Source: Aurantiochytrium sp. KH105
Lineage: Eukaryota; Sar; Bigyra; Thraustochytrida; Thraustochytriidae
DNA length: 64,000 bases
Assembly (NCBI GenBank): GCA_003116975.1
Contig: BGKB01000034.1
Location: forward strand, 428,307 to 492,306
Reading direction: 5' to 3'
Shown here: one piece after another, positions 19,074 to 28,590 of the stretch
How the letters are laid out: each line of letters opens with the position of its first letter
Numbering within the stretch: position 1 is the stretch's first letter
Notes under the pieces: generated by a model
Told to the model about the DNA's origin: nothing
Databases searched by the model: none
The model's input: the letters and a program-made list of their open reading frames with translations, nothing else
Program-made: the position numbers and the translations under genes

Positions 19074-21062
19074 ATGGAAGGCTTTCTCGGCGTGCCCAAG
19101 TCGGGCCGATGGAAAGATGGCCACGAGCGATACTTTGTGGTGGACTTGAAGCGCAAAGCCGTCTGCTCCGGAAAAGATGCCGCCGCGGCTCATGAGGCTT
19201 CGGCCAAGAAGCTCCCGGCGTCCAACTTTACCGCTGCGCAGATGACGGGCGTCACCGCCGGCGAGTTTCGCATCCTCACCAAACGCAACACCTATTTGTT
19301 CCGGGCCAAGAGCGCGCGCGAGGCTCGCAAATGGGTCGCGGCCGTCGAAGACCTCATGGAGTACGTGGGAGGCGCTGCAGCGAGGCACGTGGCGAAATCC
19401 AAGCATCGCATGAAAACGTCCTCGGGAGGGACCAAGTCCTCGACCGCGGAGCGCCTGGGACTCGTTGCGGTGGGAAGCGTCTTTACGCTTGTCGCAGTCT
19501 TTCTCGTGGCCCTCACGTCGGCCATTGCCCCCAAGCATCAACAAACTCCAGTCTATCGGCATCTCGACGCACCGCCAGCACCGCCAGTGGAGCCAGCGGC
19601 CTGGACCGCCAGCTTTCCAGAGAGCGACTTGCTCACAATGCGCGATGTGCAAGACACGCAGACGGAGTACGAGCAAGCTCAAGGAGTAGCAGACATGGAC
19701 GACGTCTCGCTTCCTCCAGCAGTCTACGAGGCCAACCAAGGCAAAGGGTCTTCGGTCCTTGCTCTTGCGCTTGTCGCAATCATTGTAGTGGCAGCGAGCG
19801 TCGTGTATGGTGACCGTAAACGACTCGGCCGACTGCTGGACAGTGAACGCCGACGCATCCGCAAAGCCATCGCTCAGTCTTTGCGCGAAACGTCAAGATC
19901 GGTGCGCAAGCCGTTTGAAGATCTTGCAGACTGGATGAACAACATCGTCTCCAAGGTCACAGGATTCTTTTCGTTCGGAGAAAGCAGTGGAAGTGGCGGC
20001 AAGGGAAATAAAGGCTCTGATTCCCGTGGACGTCACAGGTCGCGATCAGCCCGTTCGCCCCCGCCGATCTTGATTCCCGAACGCGCGCTGGGAAGTGAAC
20101 AGCGCAAAGCCCTGGAACGTCAGCTTGAGAGCTCTCGAAGCCTTGGATCCGTGTCTTCTTATTCGTCACGAGACACCCAGGGATCCTCGCAGCGCCGTCG
20201 AAGCCATCGCAGGGACCCAAAGCCGCTCTCCAGGGACGGCGACGCGTCCGTTGCGCTATCGGCAATGTTTGCGGCTCGCGCCGGACCCCCGCCTCCGCCC
20301 TCGTCTCGCGCAATCAGAGCTTTCGACGCACAAGATGAGATACCGACCATGCAAGAGGAAAGAGAACAACTAGAAGACGAAGATGAAGTGGAAGAGGCCA
20401 AAGCAGACGAGGAGGAAGAGGACGGTAGCATGGAGTCATCCAAATCATCCAAGAGTCAACGCTCCAAAGGCAAAGGAAACAAGAAAAAGCAAAAAAAGGA
20501 CAAGAAGAAGAAGAAGAAGAACAACCACAAAGAGCTGACAAAGGATGCCAAGCAGGGCCGAAAGAAGGGCAAGTTGTGGTTAGGATCGTCGCTCTCTAGC
20601 ATGATGGCCGTGGCCCCCGCCCGTCGCCCATCAAAGCGCAGGTCGATCGAGCGAGATGCATCGTCCAATTTCGAAGAAGACAATAACGACGACGAAGAGG
20701 TTGCGCCCGAGGACCTTGGAGAGTCCGCGGGTAGCTCTCCTGCCGAACGCATGCGCGCTGCTGGACCGAAATACGCCAAGTACGCAAGGATGCTCAGCAA
20801 TGGTGTCCCCGAAGGCGCCGTGCGCCAAGCTCTCGTTCGCGATAACATCAGCGCACCTCGCGGGATTTTTGAGGACGAGTCTGTTGTGTACTCGCGCTCG
20901 AACGCAAACCAGTCCCGAAAGAAGCTGCCCAAGGCGAAGAAGTCTTCGACGGCTGAGCCTCCCGCGAAACGAAGGTCTCTACGCCGGGAACCAAGCGTCA
21001 TCGACGAATTGCGCGAGCGACAAAGGAAGCTTGGTATTTTTGCTTCCGATGATGACGAGTAA
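19074..21062 (+). CDS. PH-domain protein with two transmembrane segments
   Basis: 662 aa. The start is the first ATG (19074); the frame is open upstream only through a TTG. Residues 1-97 form a PH domain (GFLGVPKSGRWKDGHERYF and the closing helix SAREARKWVAAVEDLM), giving phosphoinositide or protein binding. TM1 is at ~128-153 (VFTLVAVFLVALTS) and TM2 at ~228-247 (VLALALVAIIVVAASVVYG), with a ~75-residue loop between. After TM2 there is an Arg-rich helix, then Ser-rich, acidic and Lys-rich (KKKQKKDKKKKKKN) disordered sequence. Near 565-591 the segment YAKYARMLSNGVPEGAVRQA resembles the short MLKMGVPxxAV motif found in the CCDC53 (WASHC3) family and many protist proteins; this match is tentative. 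Likely tethers a membrane to cytosolic partners. Confidence 0.75.
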   Translation: MEGFLGVPKSGRWKDGHERYFVVDLKRKAVCSGKDAAAAHEASAKKLPASNFTAAQMTGVTAGEFRILTKRNTYLFRAKSAREARKWVAAVEDLMEYVGGAAARHVAKSKHRMKTSSGGTKSSTAERLGLVAVGSVFTLVAVFLVALTSAIAPKHQQTPVYRHLDAPPAPPVEPAAWTASFPESDLLTMRDVQDTQTEYEQAQGVADMDDVSLPPAVYEANQGKGSSVLALALVAIIVVAASVVYGDRKRLGRLLDSERRRIRKAIAQSLRETSRSVRKPFEDLADWMNNIVSKVTGFFSFGESSGSGGKGNKGSDSRGRHRSRSARSPPPILIPERALGSEQRKALERQLESSRSLGSVSSYSSRDTQGSSQRRRSHRRDPKPLSRDGDASVALSAMFAARAGPPPPPSSRAIRAFDAQDEIPTMQEEREQLEDEDEVEEAKADEEEEDGSMESSKSSKSQRSKGKGNKKKQKKDKKKKKKNNHKELTKDAKQGRKKGKLWLGSSLSSMMAVAPARRPSKRRSIERDASSNFEEDNNDDEEVAPEDLGESAGSSPAERMRAAGPKYAKYARMLSNGVPEGAVRQALVRDNISAPRGIFEDESVVYSRSNANQSRKKLPKAKKSSTAEPPAKRRSLRREPSVIDELRERQRKLGIFASDDDE

Positions 21063-21175
21063 GCAAGTTTGTAGGAACGCGAAGTCTTGCCCATTGCGGC
21101 GCTCAAAGAGAGTTGTCAATCTCTTCTCTCTTTTGGATGCGCGCATCACCATTTTCCTTTTGGCAACGTAAATGA

Positions 21176-24100
21176 TCATTGAATATTGTTATAATCTACA
21201 AAAGGTGACTCAACGTTGCAGACGCGCATCGGCGCCTGTATATCTTGAGGCTTGACAGTGACTGTGGCTGCCACCCCATTGCGGGAGGGTGTCTGCGCGG
21301 ACTGACAGTGAGAACCAGTACCGCGCTCTGACTCGCTTAACATCGCCTGCAGAGCGCAATTTCGCAGCTGCTTTTGCTCGGCAAGATCGCAAACCATGTC
21401 GGCCAGCTGCCGCGAAACCGGGTCTCCCTTCAAGAAGCTAGCACTGCTTTCGTAAAGCTCGGATAGCTTGCGATGAAGCGCGTGAGTCGCGGAAGACAGC
21501 CCGAGACATTCGCCTTCAAATGCGTCGGTCAATGCGGCTGTCAGGCTCGATTCGCTCACTAGCTGCTCGGGAGACGCAAAGATGCGCTCACGATTGGTCT
21601 TTGCAAAGAGAGCTCCCTCGAGAGATTGCTGCGGCCCCGGTTGGGCCTGGGCCCGTGCAGACGCTCGTGAGAGCCTTCGGCCCAAACTAGGGCTCACCGT
21701 TCCCGCTCCCGTCGTGAGGCCGACTGAAGAGTTCGCAGTAGCGCCCAAGCTTCCGTGGCGCACAAGGTTTGCAATCTGACATGCCTGGAGATCAGAAGCT
21801 AGCTGCAAGAGCGTATCGAGGTCATCGGAAAGAGCTTGCGATGAAGAATTCGAGACAGGCAAGGATGGCCTTTGCCAGTCGTCCATAAGGTCCACAAGAA
21901 TCTCTTCCTGCTCCTGCAGAGTCTCTTGCTGCTCCAAGAGGAGTTCGGCCTGCTCGTCCAAGGCGGCGATCTCGGCAGTCAATTTCTCTCCGCGTTGTTC
22001 TGTCCACCGCAAAGACTCTTTGAATCGTTGGCGAGTGACCTCTCCATTCGCGTGACGATAAGCCTTCAAGGTTGTCCCCTTATTTAGCATGTTGGTTCTT
22101 GCCAACGCACGCAATACGAGCTGGCGCTGGGTAACTTCTTCAACGCGTCTGTCTAGATCAGATTTGGCTTCTTCCACAGTGCGCAAAAGGCCCCGCAACT
22201 TGATCCAGACTACATCTTCGGCAGACGATGTTTCTGCCTGTGCCGCTCCTAAATCCATGGCACGCTCCACATCCTGAATGTAGGTCTGGTACATTTGCAC
22301 ATGCATATCAAGAACCTCACCCAGCTTATTCTGCCTGGCAAGCTCTTCGCTCGCTTCATCTGTCTCGACATAGTAGGGTATGTTTGAGCGTGCAACCGCG
22401 GCTTCGTCTTCGACTGCAAGTAGCCATCGATCCAGTCTCGTATTCCAGAATGTCTCCGCGTCTGCGCTGTCGCGACGAGCGTCTTCGCCAGTGGCGGCGC
22501 TATCCAGATTTTGGTCCGCGGGACTGCGTGCAGCGCGTGAATTTTCTTCGCGACGAGTCGGCCGAAAGTCTAGACACTTGATTGGGAGAAAAGATGTGGC
22601 TTGCGCAGAGGCTAGCATGCCCGAATGGCTAGATTCAGAGGCGTAGAGGGCTTTGCAGTGATCCATATGCTTCATGGAGTGTGGAAATGTTGCTTCAAGC
22701 ACGGCGTCCTCGTTTCGAAAAGGTTTGGCGCTGCCTCGCAGCACGCGACGTACAAAATTGCTCGTCTCAAAGCCAGTCGCGCCCCAGGCGTAGAGCGCAG
22801 ACTGGCCTTTGTCGTCGAGACAGGCGCAAATACTCGTGTTGGCGCCGCATGCGAGTCGACGTACCTGACTCCTGGCTGCGCCATTTGACACGTCCCCTAC
22901 AGTGACGAGCTTGGGGGTGAATACAAAATCGCCAACATCCGCTCCAAGACCGAGTTGTCCGTGCGAGTTACTGCCCCATGTGTAAAGCTGTGCGCCATTA
23001 AGATCATCCGTGATGGCACAAAAGTGATTTGCGCCTGCGGCCACGCGGACAACCTGCTGATAGCGGGGAAAGACCATGTCGCGAAGGCATTCGATGCGAG
23101 CAGCATCGATTGCATCGGTTCGTTGGTCAAAGAACCATGCTGGAACGTTTGTTCCATCTTCATCGCCTTGGGGATTCACGTCGTCGGTCGTGAAAACGCT
23201 CGCGGGATTCGCACGAAAAGGGTGTTCGTCTTGATTTTCGGGTGTCTCTGCATCGAGCGCACCATGCTCAGGCGGGATCATGACAACTTCTACTCCAGCA
23301 GTCTCTGAACTCTGAGCGGCACTGATGGCAGCACCAGAGCCTCTTACTGGATCCGCGCTGTTGAGAAACCGAAAAGCAGCAGTTGTCTGATGCAGTCTCA
23401 GTCTGGTACGGCCTCTGGGCTCAGTTGCTGTTGCTGTTTCTGTATCTCTGGGGCTTGCTGGCGAGCGCGGCGTGGATGGACTGTGGTCATTTTTGCCTGT
23501 TCTTGGCGAATGGCGATTCCGTAAAGTTCCGAGCCAGCCAAGCCCCCGTTTTCCCGAGACCTCGCCTGATGCGTCAGGGCCTTGGTCTACCTCTTCGACT
23601 GGGTCTGATGCTAACTCCTCCGTCTTTTGCGCAACACTGCTGACGGTGTCAAGAGTGAGCCAGCCCTCCATGAGCATCTCAGGTGGTGGATCGTCTGGTT
23701 CTACTTTTTGGCCGGGAAGAGGTTTTGACCGGTAGACTGGGGCGAGGAGTCGGCCGTCCTCAAGTAGAATGATTGCCCCCGCTTCGCTGCAGGCAATGCT
23801 CCTCACGGGCATGCCCTGAACTTGAAGAGCAGCAAGTTGCGCTTTCGTAGCAGAGAGAGCATTGCCCTGCTCTGGAGTTAGATTTGGGAGAATGCTTGCC
23901 ATGTTCGTCGCGATGCTTTCTGCCATGTTTGAAGCGCTGCTGTCAATCTCGTTGCGATCCATGCTATTGTTACTTGGCGCATTCGTAGCGTCTCCGTCAA
24001 CTCCAGGCCCAGGCCTGTAGCTAGCGAAGGAATCTACAAGTGTGTCAAGCGCTGCAAATCCATTACCATGTTTTGCGAGAAGAGCTTCTCGTGTTCGACG

Positions 24101-24973
24101 CGAAGTAATACTCACGCGCAGATCTTCCCGTTGAAATGCGTCAATCGCGATTTGCTGCCTTGACATAAAACCCGGGTATTTGGTTTCGACCCAGGATGCC
24201 CTTCCAGAGTGCGCTACTTGGGCAAGTGGTGCGCGTGTATTCTCAGAGATCGACTTTCTACCACGGCGAGATAAAAGCTTGGAGGACTTCTTGGCAGCAT
24301 CTTCTCCGGCGCTGGTTGTGCTAGAGCTCCTTTTGCTAATCCTTTGCGCAGCAGCGGTGATGCGTCGCCGAAGGCGCGAGTGAGGTGGTTCAGAAACTTG
24401 AGGTCGCGCAGCCTGCGCAGCATAGTAAAGTTCGACGTCTGCCTCTTCTCTGAGGTTGACCACGTCGGCCGCCATTCCCCAATGCATAACATGAGAACCT
24501 GTTTGGCCTACATGGATGATGCTCGCGTCGTTGTACGCGAAGAGGGCGTCCTGGTCCGTAAAGGAAAAGCCACCATCAAAGGACACGGAAATGGTAAGAT
24601 GGGGAACACTCTGCGGCACCGGAATGGAATGGCAGAGGATCCTTGAAGGACTGTAGCGCAACGGTCGCTGGCGTTTGTCGCCAAAGCTGATCTGCACAAG
24701 GTCAAGGTCTTCCTCGCTAATGTCAGGGAAGCGTCCAACAATGGATACCAACTGGAAACCTAGCCTCGTTCCCGCTTCGGGTTCCACTCCCTCAATAGTC
24801 CATGGCGAGCTCGCAGGAGCAGCCTGGGAGCTCGATGGGAGCAGTGTGATGAATTCGTCAGGGTAGTTATCGATCTCGTCGCTGCCAAAGCCTTTGCTCG
24901 GGTCTGCAAGGCCGCGTCGGAGCCCTGTCACCGCGCACAGCCCGTCGTGGTCAACCAGCGGCAGCATGGCCAT
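21176..24973 (-). CDS. IPT/TIG-like and RCC1-repeat protein
   Basis: 1265 aa, ATG at 24973 (a second ATG follows two codons later). Residues ~55-165 look like an IPT/TIG immunoglobulin-like fold, with VEPEAGTRLGFQLVSIVGRF, a VQISFGD strand and VSFDGGFSFTD, as in the beta-sandwich domains of many protist surface and signalling proteins. Residues ~630-760 hold two RCC1-type blades (AAGANHFCAITDDLNGAQLY, TWGSNSHGQLGLG, LACGANTSICACLDDKGQ, LYAWGATG). Too few blades are obvious for a closed seven-bladed propeller, though short SIACSEAGAIILLEDGRL at ~390-410 may be another. The C-terminal ~400 residues are helical with a Glu/Gln coiled coil (EQAELLLEQQETLQEQEEIL). There is no signal peptide or TM, so it is probably cytosolic. 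Function is unknown. It is convergent with the PH-2TM gene, with only 113 bp between stops. Confidence 0.75.
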   Translation of the reverse strand: MAMLPLVDHDGLCAVTGLRRGLADPSKGFGSDEIDNYPDEFITLLPSSSQAAPASSPWTIEGVEPEAGTRLGFQLVSIVGRFPDISEEDLDLVQISFGDKRQRPLRYSPSRILCHSIPVPQSVPHLTISVSFDGGFSFTDQDALFAYNDASIIHVGQTGSHVMHWGMAADVVNLREEADVELYYAAQAARPQVSEPPHSRLRRRITAAAQRISKRSSSTTSAGEDAAKKSSKLLSRRGRKSISENTRAPLAQVAHSGRASWVETKYPGFMSRQQIAIDAFQREDLRVSITSRRTREALLAKHGNGFAALDTLVDSFASYRPGPGVDGDATNAPSNNSMDRNEIDSSASNMAESIATNMASILPNLTPEQGNALSATKAQLAALQVQGMPVRSIACSEAGAIILLEDGRLLAPVYRSKPLPGQKVEPDDPPPEMLMEGWLTLDTVSSVAQKTEELASDPVEEVDQGPDASGEVSGKRGLGWLGTLRNRHSPRTGKNDHSPSTPRSPASPRDTETATATEPRGRTRLRLHQTTAAFRFLNSADPVRGSGAAISAAQSSETAGVEVVMIPPEHGALDAETPENQDEHPFRANPASVFTTDDVNPQGDEDGTNVPAWFFDQRTDAIDAARIECLRDMVFPRYQQVVRVAAGANHFCAITDDLNGAQLYTWGSNSHGQLGLGADVGDFVFTPKLVTVGDVSNGAARSQVRRLACGANTSICACLDDKGQSALYAWGATGFETSNFVRRVLRGSAKPFRNEDAVLEATFPHSMKHMDHCKALYASESSHSGMLASAQATSFLPIKCLDFRPTRREENSRAARSPADQNLDSAATGEDARRDSADAETFWNTRLDRWLLAVEDEAAVARSNIPYYVETDEASEELARQNKLGEVLDMHVQMYQTYIQDVERAMDLGAAQAETSSAEDVVWIKLRGLLRTVEEAKSDLDRRVEEVTQRQLVLRALARTNMLNKGTTLKAYRHANGEVTRQRFKESLRWTEQRGEKLTAEIAALDEQAELLLEQQETLQEQEEILVDLMDDWQRPSLPVSNSSSQALSDDLDTLLQLASDLQACQIANLVRHGSLGATANSSVGLTTGAGTVSPSLGRRLSRASARAQAQPGPQQSLEGALFAKTNRERIFASPEQLVSESSLTAALTDAFEGECLGLSSATHALHRKLSELYESSASFLKGDPVSRQLADMVCDLAEQKQLRNCALQAMLSESERGTGSHCQSAQTPSRNGVAATVTVKPQDIQAPMRVCNVESPFVDYNNIQ

Positions 24974-25785
24974 GGCCTGCCTGCCGCGGCCTCTTTCCCC
25001 ACGAACTTACTTGAGAGGGCACCTCGCGGTCGTAGAGGCCTGTCGCGCGGGGCTTCTCGCTAGCGAGCTGCGCAGACCTGTCTTCGCGGGCTCTCGCAAG
25101 CCGAGTCTATACGTGTAAACAGCACAGAAAGAGTCTTCGTTTCTCGTCTGCAAGGTTCCAAGGTCTGTCTGGCACAGTTTAAAACGCAGCGACGAAGAGA
25201 AAAGAAAAGGCAAGGGAGTGAGCGGAAAGCACACCGCAATTGGTAACTGACAGTGAATGTCGAGAAGCAACAGCCAAGTAAAACGGAGAGACTTTGGCTC
25301 TCTCTCTCTGTCTCTCTCTTGTTCTCTGAAAGTCTCTCTCTCTCTCTCTCTTTGTGATCTATGTGAGAAGAGGTGAAAGCCATCTGCCACCGTCAAACAG
25401 ATCATTTGATCCATCAGCCAGATTTCCCTCAACTGCTCCTCTCTCTCAAAGTTGAAATCGACCAAGGATTTTGCAAGAGAGGTGTAAGGGGTATACGCAA
25501 AGAGGAGAGAGATAACCAGCAATTCTATTGCCACTTTTAATGCAAGAAAAGCAAATCCCGGCCAGCCAAATGATCTCGCTGGTCAGCCGCTATTCTGCTG
25601 CGTTGAGAAAGGCGTAGAGTCGGATTGCATGAAGAGCAAGGGTTGCGCGTGCACGTGTCGTGTGCGTCACATCGTGCGTTGTTGTTTAGTTGAGAAAGTG
25701 ATAGGTTGAGTGGGGACCCCATTCCTTCGAGAGGAAAAGAGACGAAAGGGGTCGGCGAAGAGTAAAGCTTTGGCGGAAGGTGTGC
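24974..25785. other. Intergenic region with a CT-rich tract
   Basis: 812 bp between two tandem minus-strand genes. It holds (CT)n/(GA)n runs at about 25297-25352. It probably contains the 5' flank of the RCC1-like gene and the 3' UTR of the KH gene. No gene is seen. Confidence 0.55.
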
Positions 25786-27728
25786 TTAAAGCCCCCAGCC
25801 CCCGTTCTGCGCGCCGTTGGTGCTGCCGGTGCCGTTCGCTGCGCCCCCCCAGGCACCGGCGGCGTCCCACGAGTGTGTTGGCGGCTGCCAGGCCTGGCTG
25901 TCGTTGCCGGCGGCCCCCTGCACGGGGTGCGGCTGCGGCGTGGCTCTCGGGGCAACCGGGGCCGGCGGCTTGGGCGCGGCCTGCTGCTGCTGCTGCTGCT
26001 GCTGCTGTGGGGCAGCGGGAGCTTCGGCGACAACGGCGGCGGCGGTGGGCTCCTCCGGCTCGGCCTCGGCGGCGGCTTCAGCCTCGGCGGCAGCCTTGGC
26101 GGCCTCCTCGGCCGCGAGGCGCGCGGCCTCCTCCTCGCGGAGCTTGGCCTTGGCCAACATCTCCTCGTGGCGACGGATCGTCTCTTCGATCTCGGCCTTG
26201 GCGGCCTCGACGCCCTCGGGCGGGCCGACCACGTAGCAGTACGTAGAGCGCTTGATGTTGATGGTCACACCATGCTCCTCCTGGAGACGGGCGATGTTGG
26301 AGCCGCCGCCGCCGATGATGCGGCCAGTGGCGCCACCGAGATCCGTCTCGAACATGGTCTGGCCTTCGGGGACCTTGGGAGGGCCGATCTCGGCTTGGAT
26401 GACCTCCTCGACCATCTGCTTTGCCTTGGCGACCTGGTCCGAGGTGCCCTTGATGACGACGGCAGAGTCGGAGAGCTCAACGCGGGCGCGAGACTTTTCG
26501 CGGATGCCGTTGATGGTGGCGCCGCCGGCGCCGAGCACAGCCTTGAAGAGGTTCTGGCCCGAAAGAGGCACGGTAGCCTCGTTGCTGTGGTCGCCAATGA
26601 GCTTGTTGATGGCATTGACACCGGCCTCGACCTCAGACGTGCTGCCGGAGACGGTCACGGAGGACTGGCCGCCGTCGCTGAGGTCGATCTTGATGCGGGC
26701 GCCAGTCTCCTTCTCGAGGCGCTGCACGTTGGCACCGCCCTGGCCAATGACGAGGCGCGCGTCCTGGTTGGGCATCTGCAGCTTCTTGGTGGCCTCGGGA
26801 GGCGGGCCGCGGTGCTCGACGAAGAGGCGCACGAGCTGAGCTGCGCGAGCGACCTGATCCGGGGTGCCGGTGACGCTGACGACGCCAATGTCCGCGTCGA
26901 TGTCGAGGGAGGCGCCAGACTCGGTCTGGATCGCGCGCACGTTGGAACCCTGCTTGCCGATGACGCAAGGAATGTCGCGGAGGGCCAGGTCGATGGTCTC
27001 GACAGCCGTGGAGTTGAGAATGGAAGAGATCATCTCGCGGGCCTTTTGCACCGCGGGGACCTCTCCGCTGATCTCAATGACGCTCGAGCCGCGCTCGAGG
27101 TCGAGACGCGCGCCGCTGGCCTCCTGGATCTCGCGGATCTTGGCAAAGACGAGGCCGCGCTTGGCCTCGAGATCCATAAAGTCCTTCTTCTGGTTAGCGA
27201 GGAGGTCCGTGACAAAGTCCTGGGCAGATTTGACCTGATCCTTGGTGCCGCTGATGGTGCAGGTGTTCGTGGCCCTGTCGAGGTCAATCTTGGCGCCGCT
27301 GGACTCCTGGAGAGCTTGGATCGTCTGGCCGCCAGGGCCGATGAGCTTGGGCGCGTACTCGCCGATGTCGATGTCAACGGAGACCTTGCCTTCATCAACC
27401 TCGACGGGGGTTTCGGCGGCAGCGGCGGCAGCAACGGCAGGCTTCTTCTTGTTGTTGCGCTCCACCTTGGACCAGCCCTCGCCCAATGTCTCGTCCACGG
27501 CCTCCTCGGCGGCCTGCTCGGCGGCCTGGGCAAGGTCCTCCACGACGGGGGNTGGGCAAGCTCGTCCACGACGGGGGGCTGCGTGCCGTTCGACGTGGCG
27601 GTAGAAGCCTGGGCGCCGTTCGACTCAGCGTTGGTGGGGGTGGTCGTCGACTTGTTCTTGTTCTTCTTCTTCTTGCTGTTCTTGGACTTCTTGGTGCCCG
27701 CCGTGCCGTTGGTCTCGGGCTCGGCCTT

Positions 27729-27759
<31 letters not shown>

Positions 27760-28142
27760 GGCTCCTCGACCTTGGCCTTGGGTGCCGAGGCCTTGGCAGG
27801 CGCTGCCGCTTTCTCCTTGGCGGGCTCCTGCTTTTTGGGGGCGGCCTTGCTGCCGTTGGCCTCCGTCGCCGCCGGCGCGGGCTCCGTCTTGGCGGGCTCC
27901 GCGGCGGCTGCTGCGGCGGCTGCGACAGTCTTGGTCTTCTTCTTCTTCTTGTTCTTCTTCTTCTTGTTTTTGCTCGCGGTCTCCGCGACGGGCGTCTCGC
28001 CGGCCTCGAGCGGGACCTGCTCCTGCTGCGCCGCGTCTCCGCGCGCGCCGCCGAGCAGCCGCGCGCCCACGAAGAGCGCCACGCCGCCCACGCCCACGGC
28101 CACGGCGGTCGCCACGCTCGGGTCCTGCATGAGCCCCTCCAT
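25786..28142 (-). CDS. Membrane-anchored multi-KH-domain RNA-binding protein (frame broken at an N)
   Basis: Start ATG at 28142, stop at 25786. The frame breaks at 27552, where the sequence has a single N in a run of G. One extra base there restores a single 785-aa frame, so I read this as one gene with an assembly flaw. Residues ~10-31 form a hydrophobic anchor (VATAVAVGVGGVALFVGARLL), followed by a Lys-rich patch (KNKKKKNKKKKK), Ala/Gln-rich linker and Lys/Asn patch. The C-terminal half has six KH modules, five with clear GXXG loops (IGPGGQ, IGKQGS, IGQGGA, LGAGGA, IGGGGS); the second lacks one. This array resembles vigilin/SCP160, which binds polysomal mRNA at the ER, but vigilin has no N-terminal anchor. 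Likely tethers RNA to an organelle or ER membrane. The tail is Gln/Pro/Gly/Trp-rich. Confidence 0.85.
27552..27552. other. Ambiguous base (N) causing an apparent frameshift
   Basis: The N follows five G and precedes TGGGC, within the second copy of a short imperfect direct repeat; the first copy, about 33 bp to the right, reads CACGACGGGGGGCTG. Comparison suggests the N position should hold two bases. Reading frames on either side agree perfectly if one base is added. Confidence 0.85.
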
Positions 28143-28353
28143 CGCGCGCGCCCCGGCCCAAGCCGCAAGCCGCTGCGCCGCAAGCCGCTGCGCCGCCTCG
28201 CTCGCGCCCGCTCGCCGCCCGCCGCCGCCCGCGCGCTCGCCGCTGCTCCCGCCCGCGCCCGCGCTCGCGCTCGCGCTCCTCGCCGCGGTCTCGGGCACGG
28301 CAGCCAAGCTGTCTCTGCCCGCCGCGCCCGCCCGCCCGCCCGCCGCGCGCCGG

Positions 28354-28411
28354 ATAGCGCACTTGCGCCGCCGGGATAGCGCACTTGCGCCGCCGGGATA
28401 GCCTACTTGCG
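28354..28411. promoter_or_regulatory. Three ATAGCGCACTTGCG elements at 22-bp spacing
   Basis: Copies start at 28354, 28376 and 28398, exactly 22 bp apart. The first two are identical; the third is ATAGCCTACTTGCG. They lie about 210-270 bp upstream of the KH-gene ATG (on the minus strand). The same element and spacing occur at 173-208 upstream of the CELF-like gene. The 22-bp period is two helical turns, which would place bound factors on one DNA face; that role is inferred. Confidence 0.6.
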
Positions 28412-28554
28412 CCGCGCGCCAGCTGCTGTTGTCGCTGCTGTGGCCGCTCGCTATCTTTGGCCCGCCGCGGTCTGCGCAACGCGACTTGTCGGAGCCGCAG
28501 CAGCAGCTACAGCTGGCACCGCCGGCACGGAGATGGAGATGCAGATGAATCTGC

Positions 28555-28590
28555 AGCTGGAGCTGGAGCTGGAGCTGGAGCTGGAGCTGG
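28555..28590. repeat. (AGCTGG)n minisatellite
   Basis: About six tandem hexamer units, each containing an AGCT core. Confidence 0.9.

Noticed and set aside
24977-25010. GTAAGT...CAG on the minus strand just upstream of the RCC1-like ATG
   Set aside because: It would make a 34-bp intron with no plausible coding exon upstream; too short compared with the 95 and 149 bp introns seen elsewhere.
25780-28401. Very long open frame on the + strand, antisense to the KH gene
   Set aside because: It mirrors the codon bias of the KH gene on the other strand, has no domain, and passes through the same N. The minus strand has six KH modules.
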